From NCBI GenBank assembly GCA_963678675.1, contig OY783199.1, forward strand, positions 24,487,546-24,551,545: a stretch of 64,000 nucleotides of DNA, in the 5' to 3' direction. How positions within the stretch are numbered: position 1 is the stretch's first letter; the number at the start of each line of letters is the position of its first letter. The notes beneath the pieces were generated by a model. The model saw nothing but the letters and a program-made list of their open reading frames with translations. It had not been told where the DNA came from and ran no database searches. This document shows, one piece after another, positions 22,101-34,900 of the stretch. A program made the translations under genes and the position numbers. Source of the stretch: Xiphydria camelus. Taxonomy: Eukaryota > Arthropoda > Insecta > Hymenoptera > Xiphydriidae.

Positions 22101-25100
22101 ACGTTTCGAATCCCGTGTTTTCCCCGGATGACAAAGTGCCCCGAGCGCTCTTGCCGCCGATTCGCTGCCATCGAGACTATTACGCCGAGATTCATCGCGG
22201 ACCCACCTCCGTCTCTTTCGATAAACCGCGCGAAGGAGGACGCCTCTTCGAATTCTAATTATCCGTAATGGAATACGCGGAAGCGTGAAAAAGGATCCGG
22301 AGCTCGACCCGAGGCCGCCTCTCCGCTTCATCGTCGACCTTAATATTATCGGGGTGTCCCACGCGTCAGACGCGGGGCGGCCGGGGTGCAGCCTGGCTAT
22401 TTATCGAGGAGGGTTGCGGTCGCGCGAAAAGCTATACAGTCCGCCGTGTCGGATGAGAGAGGCCGTGTATTATGTAGAGGGCAAAATATATTACGGGTTT
22501 ATCGGTTAAAGGGTTCCGGGATAAAGTCCTTTTCAGACCTAATCCCATTTTCCGCCCGCCGAGTATCGTTGATAATTATAGGGAGAGCTCGGGGATGCGC
22601 CGGCAACCCGGTGTCGGATCATACATATCGCAGGTTTCTCGTTGCCGAGACTATTTCCCGTTCAAAGTGACAACTGCGGGCGAATTCTAATGAATTACGA
22701 AAAGTTCCCCTCGCCCGTCGTTAGATCAGATTTCATCTTCAAAATTCGCTAAAGCTTCGACGCTCCGCCCTTCGTCGCGCGAGGGTGACATCGCGAAGTT
22801 TCCGTGAAAGAGGGATATACGAACAAAGTGGAAAAGCAACGCGTACTGCATTAGCGCGACGCGACGAAAGGGTGGAGCGGCGTGGCGTGGAAAAGGGGTT
22901 TTTTCTCGTGCAGTCGAGGGTTAAGGGCTGCTGTAAAACGCGGAGCGGGGGCGAGTGGTAAAATTCAATATATCCGACGGTGCAGGGGCGTTTGGGCCGA
23001 GGGATCGGCGAAGCTGGGGTAGGGGGAGGGGTGGCTGGCGACCCCAATCTCTTATGTCAGCATCACCCATCTCGGTGACGGTAGCTCTAAGCCAAGCGAC
23101 CTTGGACACTCCCCTTTCCCTCTCAACCTCTTTCGAGATTATACCCGACTCTCTCTCTTTCTCTCTCCTCTTCGCTCTACTTAAGGATGAATAGCGGCGC
23201 TTGAATAAAGCTCGCACATAAACTCCGCGCGTCTCCTAATGATTAATCCACGAAGTACGCTGTTTACGTCATTCAGAGACGCCGACGATGGTCGCGATCG
23301 GCGTGTGAAGAATAACCCCTTCGAAAACAAAAATCCCCCCTACGTCAAGTTCCCTCTCGCGCGCGCATCCTCCTCCCCGTTCGACGAATTTCGTCACTCC
23401 CTCTCGTCACGCGAGCTCGCTACGATGTTTTTTTCGTTACCCAACAATCGCTGTTTAACCGATGGTGATCGAGAGGTGCGAACGCACGGTCCACCAGTTA
23501 AACTCAGACTCCAGTACATCCGCAAACGCGCGATATATGTGTATATAAAAGTGAAATGCAGAGCAGCGTGACGTCGAAGGCGTTCTCCGTTATCTACGAC
23601 TGGATGATCGGCCCGACCAGGGAGAGCTGCCACTTGCTGAGGCGGGACAACATCCTGGAGATCTTCACGGCGGCTCAGTACCTCGGCATCAGAGGTACGT
23701 CCGATGTGGCTCTATCCTCGAGAATTCGCCCCGATCGGTTCGCGCTCAAGTCGAGTGCCACGTGCACGAGACTCGAGGGGGGGGGAGGGGGGGGGGGGGA
23801 CTTCGACAGCAGAATTTCGGAACTGATCGCGGTGGCCAAGTTTCGCGATACGTTCCAGCCGCGCGATAAAGGATCCGGACGAAGCTACGCGGTAGAGCGC
23901 GATGGCTGCAACGAGGGACAGGCTGCGCGGAGTTCGCGAAAGTTGGACAGTGAGAAATTTCGAGTCTCTCTCGCGAACCGGCTGACGCTGTCGAAGTCGC
24001 CCGATTTGCCATCCGACTACGGCTGAGCGAGAAATGCGCACAACGACTGGATTCACATCGAATCGATCGATCGTTTTCGACCCATTTTCAGAGCTGGAGG
24101 AGCAGTGCTGGGCCTTCATAGACAACGACGAGCTCTTCTCCGAGGACACCGCCTTCCAGCTCTACCTGGAGGCGCGTAAGATCGGCAACACCGCCGTGAT
24201 GGAGCTCATGATCCCGCGAATAATGAAGTTCTTCCTGATGCTGGTCAGCACGAAGGACTTTTTGGAGCTTTCGATGGAGGAGCTGTGCCTGTTGCTGCGC
24301 TCCAATTACATCTGCGTCAACAGGTAACCGCGACGGGTCGCCAGGACGATCTCGATCGGCACAAATCCTCCTCTTCCGTTTCGAGTGCCACGCCCACTCA
24401 AATTCCCACGTCTAATTTGTTCCCAGCGAGATGGAGGTGCTCATGTCCGCGGTGAGGTGGCTCATGCACGACTGGGAGGAGAGGCGGCAGCACCTGCTGG
24501 ACGTGATGAAGTGCGTGCGCTTCGGCCTCATCGCGCCCTGGCAGCTGGTCGACGTGAAGCGAAACCCGGAGAACCCGGAGTTCATGGAACTCGTGTCGTA
24601 TCCGGAGATTCAGAAAATGGTGGACGACGGCCTGGCGTGAGTATCGAGGCGCTACGCGGAGTCGACGTATAAGGGCAGCGTCGACGACTTCCGGCGATGT
24701 CGCTTTTAATCCCGGCGATGAGCGCGCGAGTCGTAAAGTTTCGTCTCCGAATGAGGCCCCGGGGAGAGGCGCTTTCGTTCGTTCATCCATTCGTGGCGCG
24801 CTCGAGTCTGAAGTCAACGGAGAGACTGTGGTTGCCGAGGATTCGAGAGTACTCGTTCGTCAGCCGCGTTCGATTGACCGAGCGCGGCGCGGCCTGTTGA
24901 GTTCCGGGGACGGAGTTCTCAAATTCGCCGAAAGCTCGCGATCTCGTGCACTTGATTATGGCGAAAGAGATATTTGTTTGCGTCAATTAATTCTAGGATG
25001 CTCGGGAAAAGGAGTACAAGTCAAAAAATGGTAGGTATTGCTCAGAAAATACCTTTATTTGTTTATATTGAAACGCAAACTGTTGAAAAAATGTATAAAA

Positions 25101-28100
25101 TGAAAATAACACTTTTTTGACTTATACTCTTTTTCCCGGGCATCCTAGAATTATTCATCGGCTATTACTCTATTTCTGTTTGAATGAAAGAAACATTCTA
25201 ATAATTAACACCACGTGAGGCTAAATTTACTCGCCAGAAAAAAAAAACTCGAATCGCTGTTATCTCATTGTCTACGAATTTTTGGCTCATGTTTGTATAA
25301 CACTTTTATGAAGATTACATTTTTATCTGCAACAAAGTCTTGCATCGATGTAGGCCAAAATGTTCATAGATAATGAGATGATAGTGATCGAAGTTTATTT
25401 CCTGACAAGTAAGATTAGCCTCACATATGATGTATCTATATTTACTTGGCACAACGAAATATTTTTTTTCGCCATAATCAAATATACATTTATTAACAAC
25501 AAATACACTCTTCTCTCAGTGTAGCTGATACACGAGCAGAATCATAAAATATCGTTGAATTTTAAAGAAACTCGAGGCAGACATTTTTCGAGCTGGTTGT
25601 ACATAAATAAGTTCGTTTTGCGCCGATCTATTGAAATCCGATATCCAGTCTCTCGGATTCCTTCGACTCGTTCCAAACTCCGAACACGACCCCCTTTTTT
25701 CAACCCTCCCTCTACTTTATCTCGGCTGTGTCGTGCGTGTGTGTCTTCTTACTTTCTGTTCGACAGATTCGTTATAATCAAATACTGGTACGGCAATCAG
25801 ACGGAGGATTATTACCACTGGATCGATCTGCTGGGTCTAACCGAGCCCACGAATAGGAATTGGGCCGGGGAGGATAAGGTAATTCGAGAAGAGTGGCTGA
25901 GGTCACGTGTATTGATAAAAACAAAATTGGGTTCGTTCGAAAAGAAATTATTCGAGTCGGCAAAACGCTACGGTCATCGGTTTCTAAATAAATATTTGGA
26001 AATAATTGACGTAGAGCTCAAAAATAACAATTGAAAACCGTCAATTGGGATAAATGATTAATTCAGTGAATTGTGTAATCAGCTGAGAGGTGAAATTTGA
26101 TCAAAAATAAAAGTCTCTGGAATCGATCAGTCGATGGGGTTAATTATCATCGATTCGATAAAGATATCATTTGAGTCAACCAGAGGAGAGTCGATCAACA
26201 ATATTTAATTGATCGAACTGCATTTCTTCGTCAGTGCATGCTTTATTATTTTGCAGAATTACGTGACGTATCGCGAATTCCTGCTGTACTTGGAGGAGTA
26301 TCAAAAGACGAAAATATCGGAATTTAAGTCACGCGGGTCGCGAGCAAAGCCGACCCCGCCGAATTCACCGCCAAAGGATAGCCCCCCATCGCCGCCTCCT
26401 AATCGAACGCGAGCGAATTATCCGCAAAATCACTGTACAATGGATGTGGGATCTTCGGGTAAATAGGATTGTCGGATCTCTCTGACCGAAATTTCTGGCT
26501 GGAAACTCTGAAAAATCAGTTTTCGAACCCCTCGCTCCTCGTTCTCTCGTATTTCCATTCGCCCGCTCGGCTCGCCGATACGCCCCGCGGTCAATATCCG
26601 TTACAAATTTCAATCCGGCGAACGTATGGATTCGGCGAACCGCGAAACCCCCGGCTCAACCGATACTTTTTCAGGCCAAGGATTCGGAGTGTCCAATAAT
26701 CCCGCGAGAGGCTCGAAATACCCTCAAAAATCGTCCTTGTCGCCGTATATGCCTGCCGGAATGCCTGCCGGTATGGCGATGCCGCCGGAAGCTTTGACCG
26801 AGTATCTGAAGAGCGTGGATAGAGACCAGAAGGGGGTGAGTAAGTCGCGAGGCGGTGGTGCGACGAACGAACGACGCGTCCAAGTGACCCAGTGGTCGAG
26901 ATACTTAGAAAATGAATAGGAAAAAAAATCAGGAAATGTACTCTCGCTATGCGTATAAGTCACTTCCGTTAGAATCTAATAGAGTGCCGAGGGAATTTGA
27001 GAAAACGTATTATTTTCTATCGAATCCTATATGTACCTATATATATTGTATATATTTCTATGCTCAGTATTTTACGATAGTGTTGCTGGAATGTACGAAT
27101 TGATCAAAGAATAATAATATCGTACGAATCGACGAACAATTGGTTTTTCACTTCCGATGAATTTGTGAAAATTCTTTCTAAATGAAAAATCTCGAAATCG
27201 CGATTTTTTCTTTCACTATGCTTAGTGAGTTGCTACTCGAGCGATCGATTCGAGATGAAATTGCTGAACTAAAAGAACGAAAAAGAAACTAAAAATGGTG
27301 CCGCACACTCGGTGAGTCGTTTTCCAGTGCACGCAGTAATGATGCGCGGGGAGGAAGAGTTTTGCATCTTTAAGATCACCTGTTTTTCAGTGTGGCAGGG
27401 TTGTCATCGGGCGGGAAACAATCTCGGGGTAAGCTGCGCGCCTGTAAGCGACCGCATTGCGCAGTGGCATGGTCTAAGGTCAGAGTTTATGCCGCTACAA
27501 CTGCATCGATCTCGGTTTTCTTTTCACGAATGATCCGAATAAACGAATCATCCGCGACTTTTTGCTCCTCACCTCCCACCCCGTGTCACTGATCATGGCA
27601 GAGAACGCGGCGCAGTTTGCACTTACAGCGCATAACTCTTACCTTGAGATTACGTCCCTGATGGGAGTTAAGTGGAGTGAAATGGAACGCCGAGTTGACC
27701 GTCGATTGTCCTCCCACGCGATGGTTTTACAAAGGCCTCGAAAATCGGTTCCTTTCACTGAAACTTTCCCCTGTTACCAAGAATACAATCGAACCGAGAT
27801 GTAAGCCGAGGCGAATAAGTAAATACGGATGCTTTCGAGCTTTCCCTTCGCCGGGATTTGCCGAGTTACATTTCGAGTCGATCCGGCCTTTCGATTAAGC
27901 GGAACGAGGGGATATCGTATAGCGCGGTTTCGTCGTTGCCTCCAGGGAAAGCCTGTTTTGGGCGATGGAGAGAGCGTTGACGCACCGACGACTTTCCACG
28001 TAAGACTCAGCGGCGGAGGAGATCCTTTGAAGAAGCTCCCGTACAACGCGGTCAAAGGACGAGGGCGGATCATCGGCGAGTCGTGCCGACGCAAGGAATG

Positions 28101-31100
28101 CAATGAGGTAACGCGATCCACGGAGAAGGGGGGAGGGGGGGGGGCAACGTCGGAAGGACCGAAAAGAATCGTTTTCTCGACTTCAGGGGAGCGTTGGGCC
28201 ACGCTACGAAGAGCGCGGCGATGAGAAGATGCGGGAGGTCTATTATCATCAGCAGTGGGAACCGCGCTACGCGCCACCGACGAAGAGGCAGCAGCGAAGG
28301 TGCGAGCAAAAGTCAAAGCTTTTCGACGATCGGGGAGAATCGTCGAAATCGGAGGAAGAAGCCGCCACCGCCATTCAGGCGATGTACAGGGGCTACAAGG
28401 CGCGAAGACGATACGACGAAGTGAGCCGCCAAAAGTGCGATCGGGATTCTCGAAGAAGACGTTCTCGCGATCTGTCGTCTTCCAGATCAGGAGAACCTCT
28501 TCCGAGGAGCAGCAAAACGCGAGAAAAGTCGCTGAATTGCTGGCGATTCCTGTCGGACAGAATCTACACGCGCCGCTGGAACCGGTGAAGGTGACCGGCC
28601 CGGTCGGTCGTGGAAGGAACGACAGGGGGGACGCGCAGAGTCCGCGGAAGAAGAGCAGACAGCAGCCGGCCGTCGTCGGGTGCGGTGATAAACAAGGCGA
28701 AGAGGATCGACCCAGTTCCGCGAAAGATCTCGAAGGATTGCGAGTGAGTTCACTCGGGTCGGTCTCGATGGGTCTCAAACCATATTGAGTCGACGGAGAA
28801 CCTCAACGGACGATCGTCTTTCAGTTCGACACGTTCACGCCCCAACCGACGCCGAGATCTCGTCAGAAATCGCGACCCACCGATCTTCCTCTGGTAAACA
28901 GTTCCACGACGCGCAACGAGGTCACGAAGCCGATTCAGACCATCAAATCGGCGGCTTTTTTCCATCGCTGCGACGAGAGGACGAGCTCGATTTCGCCCAC
29001 CGATCATACCGATACGGACGATCCTTTTTCACCGCGTACAGAGGGACGGTCCGTGGTGGAACTTCAAACGCGAGAGTCGATCTATCGGAATCCCAAGCCC
29101 GATAACACCATTGAGAATATTTGTCAAGCAACGAGCGAGCATCAGCCGAGGCCGAGGTCCAGATCCAGAGACGTTCGTCTCCGCAGCTCTTGCGATTACA
29201 AGCGACTTTTGTTAGTATTAAAAAGAAAAAGTATTGAAAAAAGTGTATTCTAAAAATAGAAAACAAGCTCTAAATCGTTTGGCCCGGCGATGTAGACCTC
29301 AGCACGCGAACGCCAACGTTACCGGAGTGAACCCGGACAACTTTTATCTCGAGAACTCGCTGTTCTTCCCCGAGCGAGAGGCCGTACTGGTATTCGGTGG
29401 GATCGATCCGCACGAGGAGTACGGCAGCACGGGAAATACGGGGAAGGATGTGTACAGATTCGTGTCGACCGACAACGCCTGGGAATTCGTCGGAGAAATT
29501 CCGGAACCGAGGCATCATCACTCTGTTGTGTATCTCAGGGGTCGCGTTTACTTAGTGGGTACGTTTCCAACGTCCTGCGAGCAATTGAAGGCACCAATGC
29601 AAAAAGTGCTTAAATCACATTTCGCCGTCTTCGAGAAAAACGCTTTTGAAAAGTACGACACTAATCTTAATTTTATTTAAAACCACTCGTTCTAATAGCA
29701 AGACAATATAATGTGTTAAAAAATCAAGTAAATATTAGCAAACGTAACATTTTCAAGAAGATAAGAGACTTCAAAAGCGTTTTTCTCGAAGACGGCAAAA
29801 TGTGACTTAGGCACTTTTTGCATTGGTGCCTTCAATCTGATCTTTAAATAAAAACATATTCATATTTTTAAATTCAATTTGTAATCCGCATACATATTCA
29901 ATATCCATATGAAAATATCCGAAAAAATAACTACTCGCTGAGTTATAAATGCATTTCTCTCTACAACATCGTAACGTCATCGAAACGCCAGGGAGACGCA
30001 CTAATGCCAAGTTACGAGTGCGAAAGAGACAGACGACGACGTAGCTGCATTTCGAAACGTCGTTTTTCAGCTTAGATTATACAAACAAAAATGAAAAATG
30101 AAGAAATACGGGATAAACAATTTTGCCTGCATTTTTCGAATCTGCGATACACAAAATTGCTTCAAAACCGAATTGTTCAAGCGTTATTTCGAGGCTGGTT
30201 AAAACGTGTGTATTTCAGGGGGTGCCGATCCACGGGAGGACGATCTCCAGCGGAAGAGTATGGTGGTGGGCACCGTGTGGAGTTACGATCCGACAACGAG
30301 GGCCTGGTTCAGCGAGCCCGGAATGCTGACCCCGAGGAAGAATTTTGGCCTCGTGGTCAGTCACGGGAAGATGTACGCGATGGGCGGACAGGACAGGAAC
30401 GGAGTGTAAATATTTTACGTTTTCACGCTTCGCGTTTATTTTCTCGAGCGATAAGTTTCTTACTTACATCCCCCTTCAGCGCGCTGCGTACCGTCGAGGC
30501 GTTCGATCCGATCGACTCTACGTGGAGGGAGATGCAGCCGATGTACACGGCGAGAGTGGGACCGGCCAGTACGAAGTACCGAGATCTCATATGGATCGCC
30601 GGTGGAATGACCAAGTCCAAAAAGGACCCTCTCTTGAGGGACGTGGAATGCTACGACCCTCTAAAAAATCTGTACGCTCTTTCGCCCCCCCGATCCATCA
30701 ATTCTCCCGTCGTATCGAGAGTATCCTGATTTCACTCCACCGACGCCTTCGTCTCTTTCAGATGGTTAAAAGCGGAACCCCTGAGGTCACCGAGATGCTT
30801 CGCATCGATGTACGTCATTTCTAATTGTCTCTACGTAATCGGCGGTGCTGGAAAAACGAGCGCCGAGAATATCACCGAAAGCATGAGCTGCGTTGACATT
30901 TGGGATCCGAATCTTTGCGTGTGGCGGCAGCAAGCCGAAATGTCTGTCGCGCGACACGGTCATTCCACGGGTTCTATTGGTAAAGTGTTTTATAATTCTC
31001 TCTCGTATCTTATTCTTCAGTGTCAAAGCGTTTTTTAGATTTGGGGTAAAATCAGGCACGTGTGGCGCGTGACTTCCTTTATTTTTCAGGGGATCAGTTG

Positions 31101-31268
31101 CTGATAATGGGCGGAGTAACGACCGTGCTCATGAGGACGCTGAAGAGCGTAGAGTGCTACAATTGCGAGCGCGATAAATGGACAAGGGGGATATCTGCAT
31201 TACCGTACGCCATTTCTGGGCACGGCACGGTTTCGTTACCCGCGGCAAACCTTTTGAACGGATCCTAA
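19147..31268 (+). CDS. Large BTB-BACK-IQ-Kelch protein (5' end not found)
   Basis: About 1,407 residues are visible. Exons: 19147-19342, 19481-19628, 20022-20195, 20277-20456, 21340-21497 (start uncertain, or 21361), 21601-21702, 21785-21901, 23567-23694, 24092-24323, 24427-24636, 25767-25878, 26257-26458, 26675-26835, 27399-27428 (uncertain microexon), 27946-28107, 28187-28420, 28486-28743, 28825-29214, 29303-29558, 30219-30405, 30480-30671, 30762-30979, 31090-31268; stop TAA at the end. All phases close. BTB lies at about residues 319-400, BACK about 400-550, an IQ motif near 830-848 and Kelch repeats about 1065-1407. Such proteins usually bridge CUL3 ligase to a substrate or bind the cytoskeleton; the IQ motif suggests calmodulin binding. 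It is much longer than typical Kelch-like proteins (about 600 residues), through N-terminal and central Ser/Pro/Arg-rich extensions. The subfamily is not recognised. Weak donors at 20196 and 20457, and the 28825-29303 join, are the least sure points. Confidence 0.88.
20640..20826. mobile_element. MITE, CACTGAGAGAAGAG family, in a Kelch-gene intron
   Basis: Begins CACTGAGAGAAGAGT. A TTTGGTTACGGCGAAAGAAA block is opposed by TTTCTTTCGCCATAATCAA. The same family, in reverse orientation and interrupted twice, lies at 24949-25522. It is located in the intron after exon 20277-20456. Confidence 0.7.
20843..21257. mobile_element. MITE with TTATACAGGGTGTTTC ends, in a Kelch-gene intron
   Basis: The left TTATACAGGGTGTTTCA is answered by TGAAACACCCTGTATAA. 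Pairing extends inward through a CATTAATTTCGTGAG-like stretch and ATTCTGCATCAT. The TA-flanked ACAGGGTGTTTC ends resemble known Tc1/mariner-type MITEs; the class is inferred. No transposase frame. Confidence 0.8.
21785..23694 (+). other. Kelch gene: BTB/POZ domain exons
   Basis: Two exons (21785-21901, 23567-23694) make a compact BTB. The first half reads DEFHCHLLVLQSYSAFF, the classic F-x-x-H-x-x-x-L-x-x-x-S-x-x-F pattern. The second ends LEIFTAAQYLGIRG, matching the usual BTB end (L-x-x-A-x-x-L). The domain is known to dimerise and to bind CUL3. A 1.66 kb GC-rich intron with a 10-base G run separates the halves. Confidence 0.9.
24092..24636 (+). other. Kelch gene: BACK domain exons
   Basis: 24092-24323 starts ELEEQCWAFIDND and ends LLLRSNYICVNR; 24427-24636 continues EVLMSAVRWLMHDWEERRQH. 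The order (C-W-F, then F-L-x-L-S-x-x-E-L-x-x-L-L-x-S-x, then E-V-x-x-x-A-x-x-W) is the known BACK layout that links BTB to the Kelch propeller. Confidence 0.9.
24949..25522. mobile_element. Triple-nested MITE block in a Kelch-gene intron
   Basis: The outer element ends CTCTTCTCTCAGTG at the right and is an inverted copy of 20640-20826. It is split by a palindrome at 24989-25152 (AATTCTAGGATGC opposed by GCATCCTAGAATT) and by a GGCTAAATTTACTCG element at 25214-25427, related to 13261-13495. The whole block sits in the intron between exons ending 24636 and starting 25767. Confidence 0.75.
25767..29214 (+). other. Kelch gene: long linker with IQ motif
   Basis: Eight exons encode about 500 residues between BACK and Kelch. 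After a structured-looking start (YWYGNQTEDYYHWIDLLGL) come Pro-rich (TPPNSPPKDSPPSPPP) and Met/Pro/Gly-rich stretches. Exon 28187-28420 then carries IQAMYRGYKARRRY, a textbook IQ motif (I-Q-x-x-x-R-G-x-x-x-R). The last part is Ser/Arg/Lys-rich. The exon end at 29214 (TTA before GTATTA) is the weakest junction. Confidence 0.75.
29303..31268 (+). other. Kelch gene: C-terminal Kelch propeller
   Basis: Five exons hold about six Kelch repeats. The Gly-Gly pairs are visible in AVLVFGGIDP, VYLVGGADP, MYAMGGQDRNG, IWIAGGMTK, LYVIGGAGK and LLIMGGVTT. Tyr and Trp follow at the usual spacing (VWSYDPTTRAW, VEAFDPIDSTW, VDIWDPNLCVW, VECYNCERDKW). The protein ends LLNGS at a TAA (31266-31268). The propeller should form the target-binding face. 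Confidence 0.93.
29582..29837. mobile_element. MITE in a Kelch-gene intron, about 70-base inverted ends
   Basis: TTGAAGGCACCAATGCAAAA on the left is opposed by TTTTGCATTGGTGCCTTCAA on the right. Pairing continues inward through CGTCTTCGAGAAAAACGCTT. It starts only about 25 bases after the donor of exon 29303-29558 and adds no coding sequence. Confidence 0.85.
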
Positions 31269-31920
31269 TATCGACTCTCCGTGCGATCCAACTCGGAAAA
31301 TACCGCGTAGTTCCATCTCTAAGACGATTTTTAGAACGACGTGGACAGAAATCCGATGTGCAATGTCTTTGTGGTCAATTTACGATGTCGTCAACTTTTC
31401 TTTCGTCCCGTCAAGGTCGTCTGTGTGCTTATAATTTGTTATAACCTTCGATTGTTGGTTTATTAAACGTCTACCAAGAGCGCAATTATTTTCCTTTGTT
31501 ATTTTCGAGGGTTGCAATTTGAAGAATGAGTGAAAGTTTACGAGGGATTCTGTGTGCAAGAGGAACTCTATTTATACGATTCATTTCACCAGCATACATA
31601 CAGTTTCGATTATTTATCGAGTAAATTAATTGATAGTGCAGATTTTATTATAAAAAAGAGACTTCAAAGATTGTCTCAACCTTCTCACGAGTTTAGGCCC
31701 TATCGAACATAAAATTTTACTTTCAAATGGTACCGAAAGTGTACTCAGAAGTTCAGCATTTCCTTCACGAAGAGGCGCTAGTAGGCGGTCTCCGTGTTCC
31801 TGCCATCTACCATCGGCAACGATGACTACAATTGTGATTCCTGTGAAGTTTCGAAAAGTTTTAGATTCGAATGTGGCGAGCCAAGTAGCCGCGAGTAGGT
31901 TAACGTGAGTTAACCTGAAA
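31269..31920. other. Kelch 3' region and spacer
   Basis: Probable 3' UTR of the Kelch gene, then an AT-rich spacer. I see no canonical AATAAA close to the stop on the + strand. The stretch before 31921 may be a 5' UTR for the next candidate gene. Confidence 0.4.
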
Positions 31921-34900
31921 ATGGCCGAATCGGGCGACACGGCAGTGTCAAGTGTTCTGTCAAGTGTTGTGTCTCGTGGTCAGCCGAAAGTGCAACAGCT
32001 GTCGACTCAGGACCGTGAAACAGACCAAAGCCCGACTGGTACGTAACGCTCCTAGCATATTGCGTCCCAGTTCGTAACCAGTTTATCCAAACAGAAGTGC
32101 AGAGCGCGACCATGCAACAAGTGGTACGGAGCGCTCTTGCATGCCGGACAGGGGCGAATTTCATACGTTCAGTGCCCCCGGCGCCCCCTAATTTAAATTG
32201 CTACAAGGGTTGCCAATTATACGCTGAATATATTTCAAAATTGGGTCAAAAGATTAATTTTTCTATTCCTAACACGAGACTCTACCGAGCCTCTCGATAC
32301 ATTACGATGACGAATTTTATCAAAATGAAATTTCTAGCAATAAGTCACTAATAATTTCAAGTGTACGCAATGAGAGTAATATTCCGTTCATAGTGTAGAA
32401 AACGAAGGCAAAGTCACTGATATTGACTGAATAGATCTAGACTGGTAATCTGATTATGATTTTACTGATAATAAATAGGACAGGAAAGCTAGCAAGCGAT
32501 AAAGTTATCAGATGATGTGACTGAATTGTTTTTTAATTATTCTTGAAGAATATTTGGACGAGAGAATTTGTACATTATATTTGAGGAGCACAGTTCCAAA
32601 ACTCATTTAGTCCATTCGCAGTTTGTCTTATAATCGCTAAACTATTAGCAATTATAGGACAAACTGCGAATGGACTAAACGAGTTTTGGAACTGTGCTCC
32701 TCATTTCTATTATTTAATTATTACGATTCAAATAATTTCCCGAATAACTGCCAGATGAATGAGACATTGATTCGCCTCTGATTTTGGATGATGTCACGGA
32801 TGATTCACTCTGGATTCCCGGCGCGATGAAAAATCGCAACTTGTTTCCTTCGTTCGTCCATTTCGTTTTACTCGTTTCCCCCTTTTTCTTTTCAATTTTG
32901 CCCCGGGGACTGTAAATTCTTTCGGGGGCGCTGCCAAGTGGTCGTGTGTCAAGCTACTAGCGACAGTACCGTATCACGAGGCCGGATACCGTGCGAATCG
33001 CTTCGTACTGAAGGTAATCAAGGTGGATTAAATTATTTTCTACCGCTGACGTGAAACTTGCAATATTATATCTACGAGCTATGTATCGCAACTCCAAATT
33101 GTACATTCAAACACTTTTGTGCACGCTGCGGCAAAAGTGCTGAATAGGTATTACGTTGAAGGGGCACTCTACCTAGGTATGCCGCAATAGCGAAACCAAA
33201 AAAGGTAATAGCAGTTCGATTACGACGTTTCTCCTGGCTGATGACGACAGGATTAAATAGGCAATTGATAAGATTCAATGACGTGAATTATCAGCTCTAT
33301 TCGTACATTTATCTCGCACTACTTGTAGTGCTCTTTCTCTGTCTTCCCCAATCTCCCTCTCGCTCTTTCCTTCTCAAATAGATGACTTGGTATAATTCTT
33401 TCTTCTAATTCGTAACATACATAGAATGGTAAAGCGTGAAGGTTTGTCAAACGGTTGCAATAAGAAGTTAATACTACAATAATAAGTTATTGTACCTACA
33501 ATAAAAATCAGTGTACCATAAAACTTGAATGAAATACCTACAACCGGCTGAGATGTGTACCTTCTTGGGTGCTTACTGGATAATACCTACCTATGGTAAT
33601 GGTACACTTTTTACCATGTAAACCATGTAACAGATATAAGCGTACGTTATGTAGAGCATTTCTATCTCATGTCAGTAGAGTGATGATGAAAATTTATCAC
33701 AAGATACAGATACAAATAATATTTCGGAATCTTACCTATGTTTCGCCTAATGATTATACCTACATGAGATAGCGTAGAGAGGTATGCTCCAGTTGAGCGA
33801 TATCGGTAGCTGACACAAAAAGGATGATTCTTACCGACGGACGATCATGGCTGAGTCTAGCGTCAGTTCACTGATAAACGTATAGGTGATAACTGTGTGT
33901 TGAGAGGTTAAGATTATTTCGAAAATGACAGACTTTCTACTCGTGGAAGATAGTACGGCTACTAAGCTGTTACCAGTTTTGGAAAGGCTTGTGAAAACAT
34001 TGCCCGAAAATGCTATTCATCATGATTACCTCGTGGCTACGCTGATCATCTTGATGGCAGAGGCAGACTTTTACGTGCCTTTATCGAACAACAATACCCA
34101 ACGGTAGATTCGCGGACAATGATTCTATCTAATGAACTTTTGATCGACTAATTTTGAGACTCGTAATTGATAAAATTAGGTAATCTCCTCAATCACTGTT
34201 GGAGGTCTTGAGAGTGACGTAAATTAAAAGTTCACTGGACAAGATTATTGTCCATGGGTGTACATAATTATCATGAAACTAAATATTTGAAGAATTTATT
34301 CAAAATAACAGCAGATTTTAAAAAATATACTGAAATTCATAATGATAACGAAAATCTACTTGAAAATATTACGATAAATAAAATAAACTACCTATGTCAT
34401 TCTTAAATCTTCTACACGTGGAAACCGAAAGTATTGATATTTTAGAGAAGCATATCAAACAAGTATTCGTCCTGAATTTTCATTAATGTATTATTCAATA
34501 AAATACTGTTTGCTTATATTGCATAGGTGGACTAAAGAATCGCTACATATTCCAAAGGACTGGAAATCCAAAGAAACTGGAGTATATTCGATGATATTTC
34601 AATTTCGCCCGATACCAGAAGCTGAGTGTAAGCTGGTAGTAATACCTTTGGGTGATTTATTAGTGCTGAATCTATATCGGCAAGGAATACCCAAGAAAGC
34701 GTATAGCATGGCGGTGCAAACTTTAAAATACATAAATCCTTATTCCAGCGATATTACCGGTCGCTTCTGGAATCTCAAGGATCTCTCATTCAGGTTAATA
34801 TCCTCGATTAGCTGTACTTTACAAAAACATGCCGCCAGGCATCAGTATTAAGATGAAATATATACGAGAACGATTAAACAGAACCTCTCAATGCAATTTC

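Noticed and set aside
32765..32890. Frame beginning DSPLILDDVTDDSLW as a possible second exon after 32039
   Set aside because: The only acceptor that keeps phase (GAATGAG) has no pyrimidine tract, and no donor closes it.
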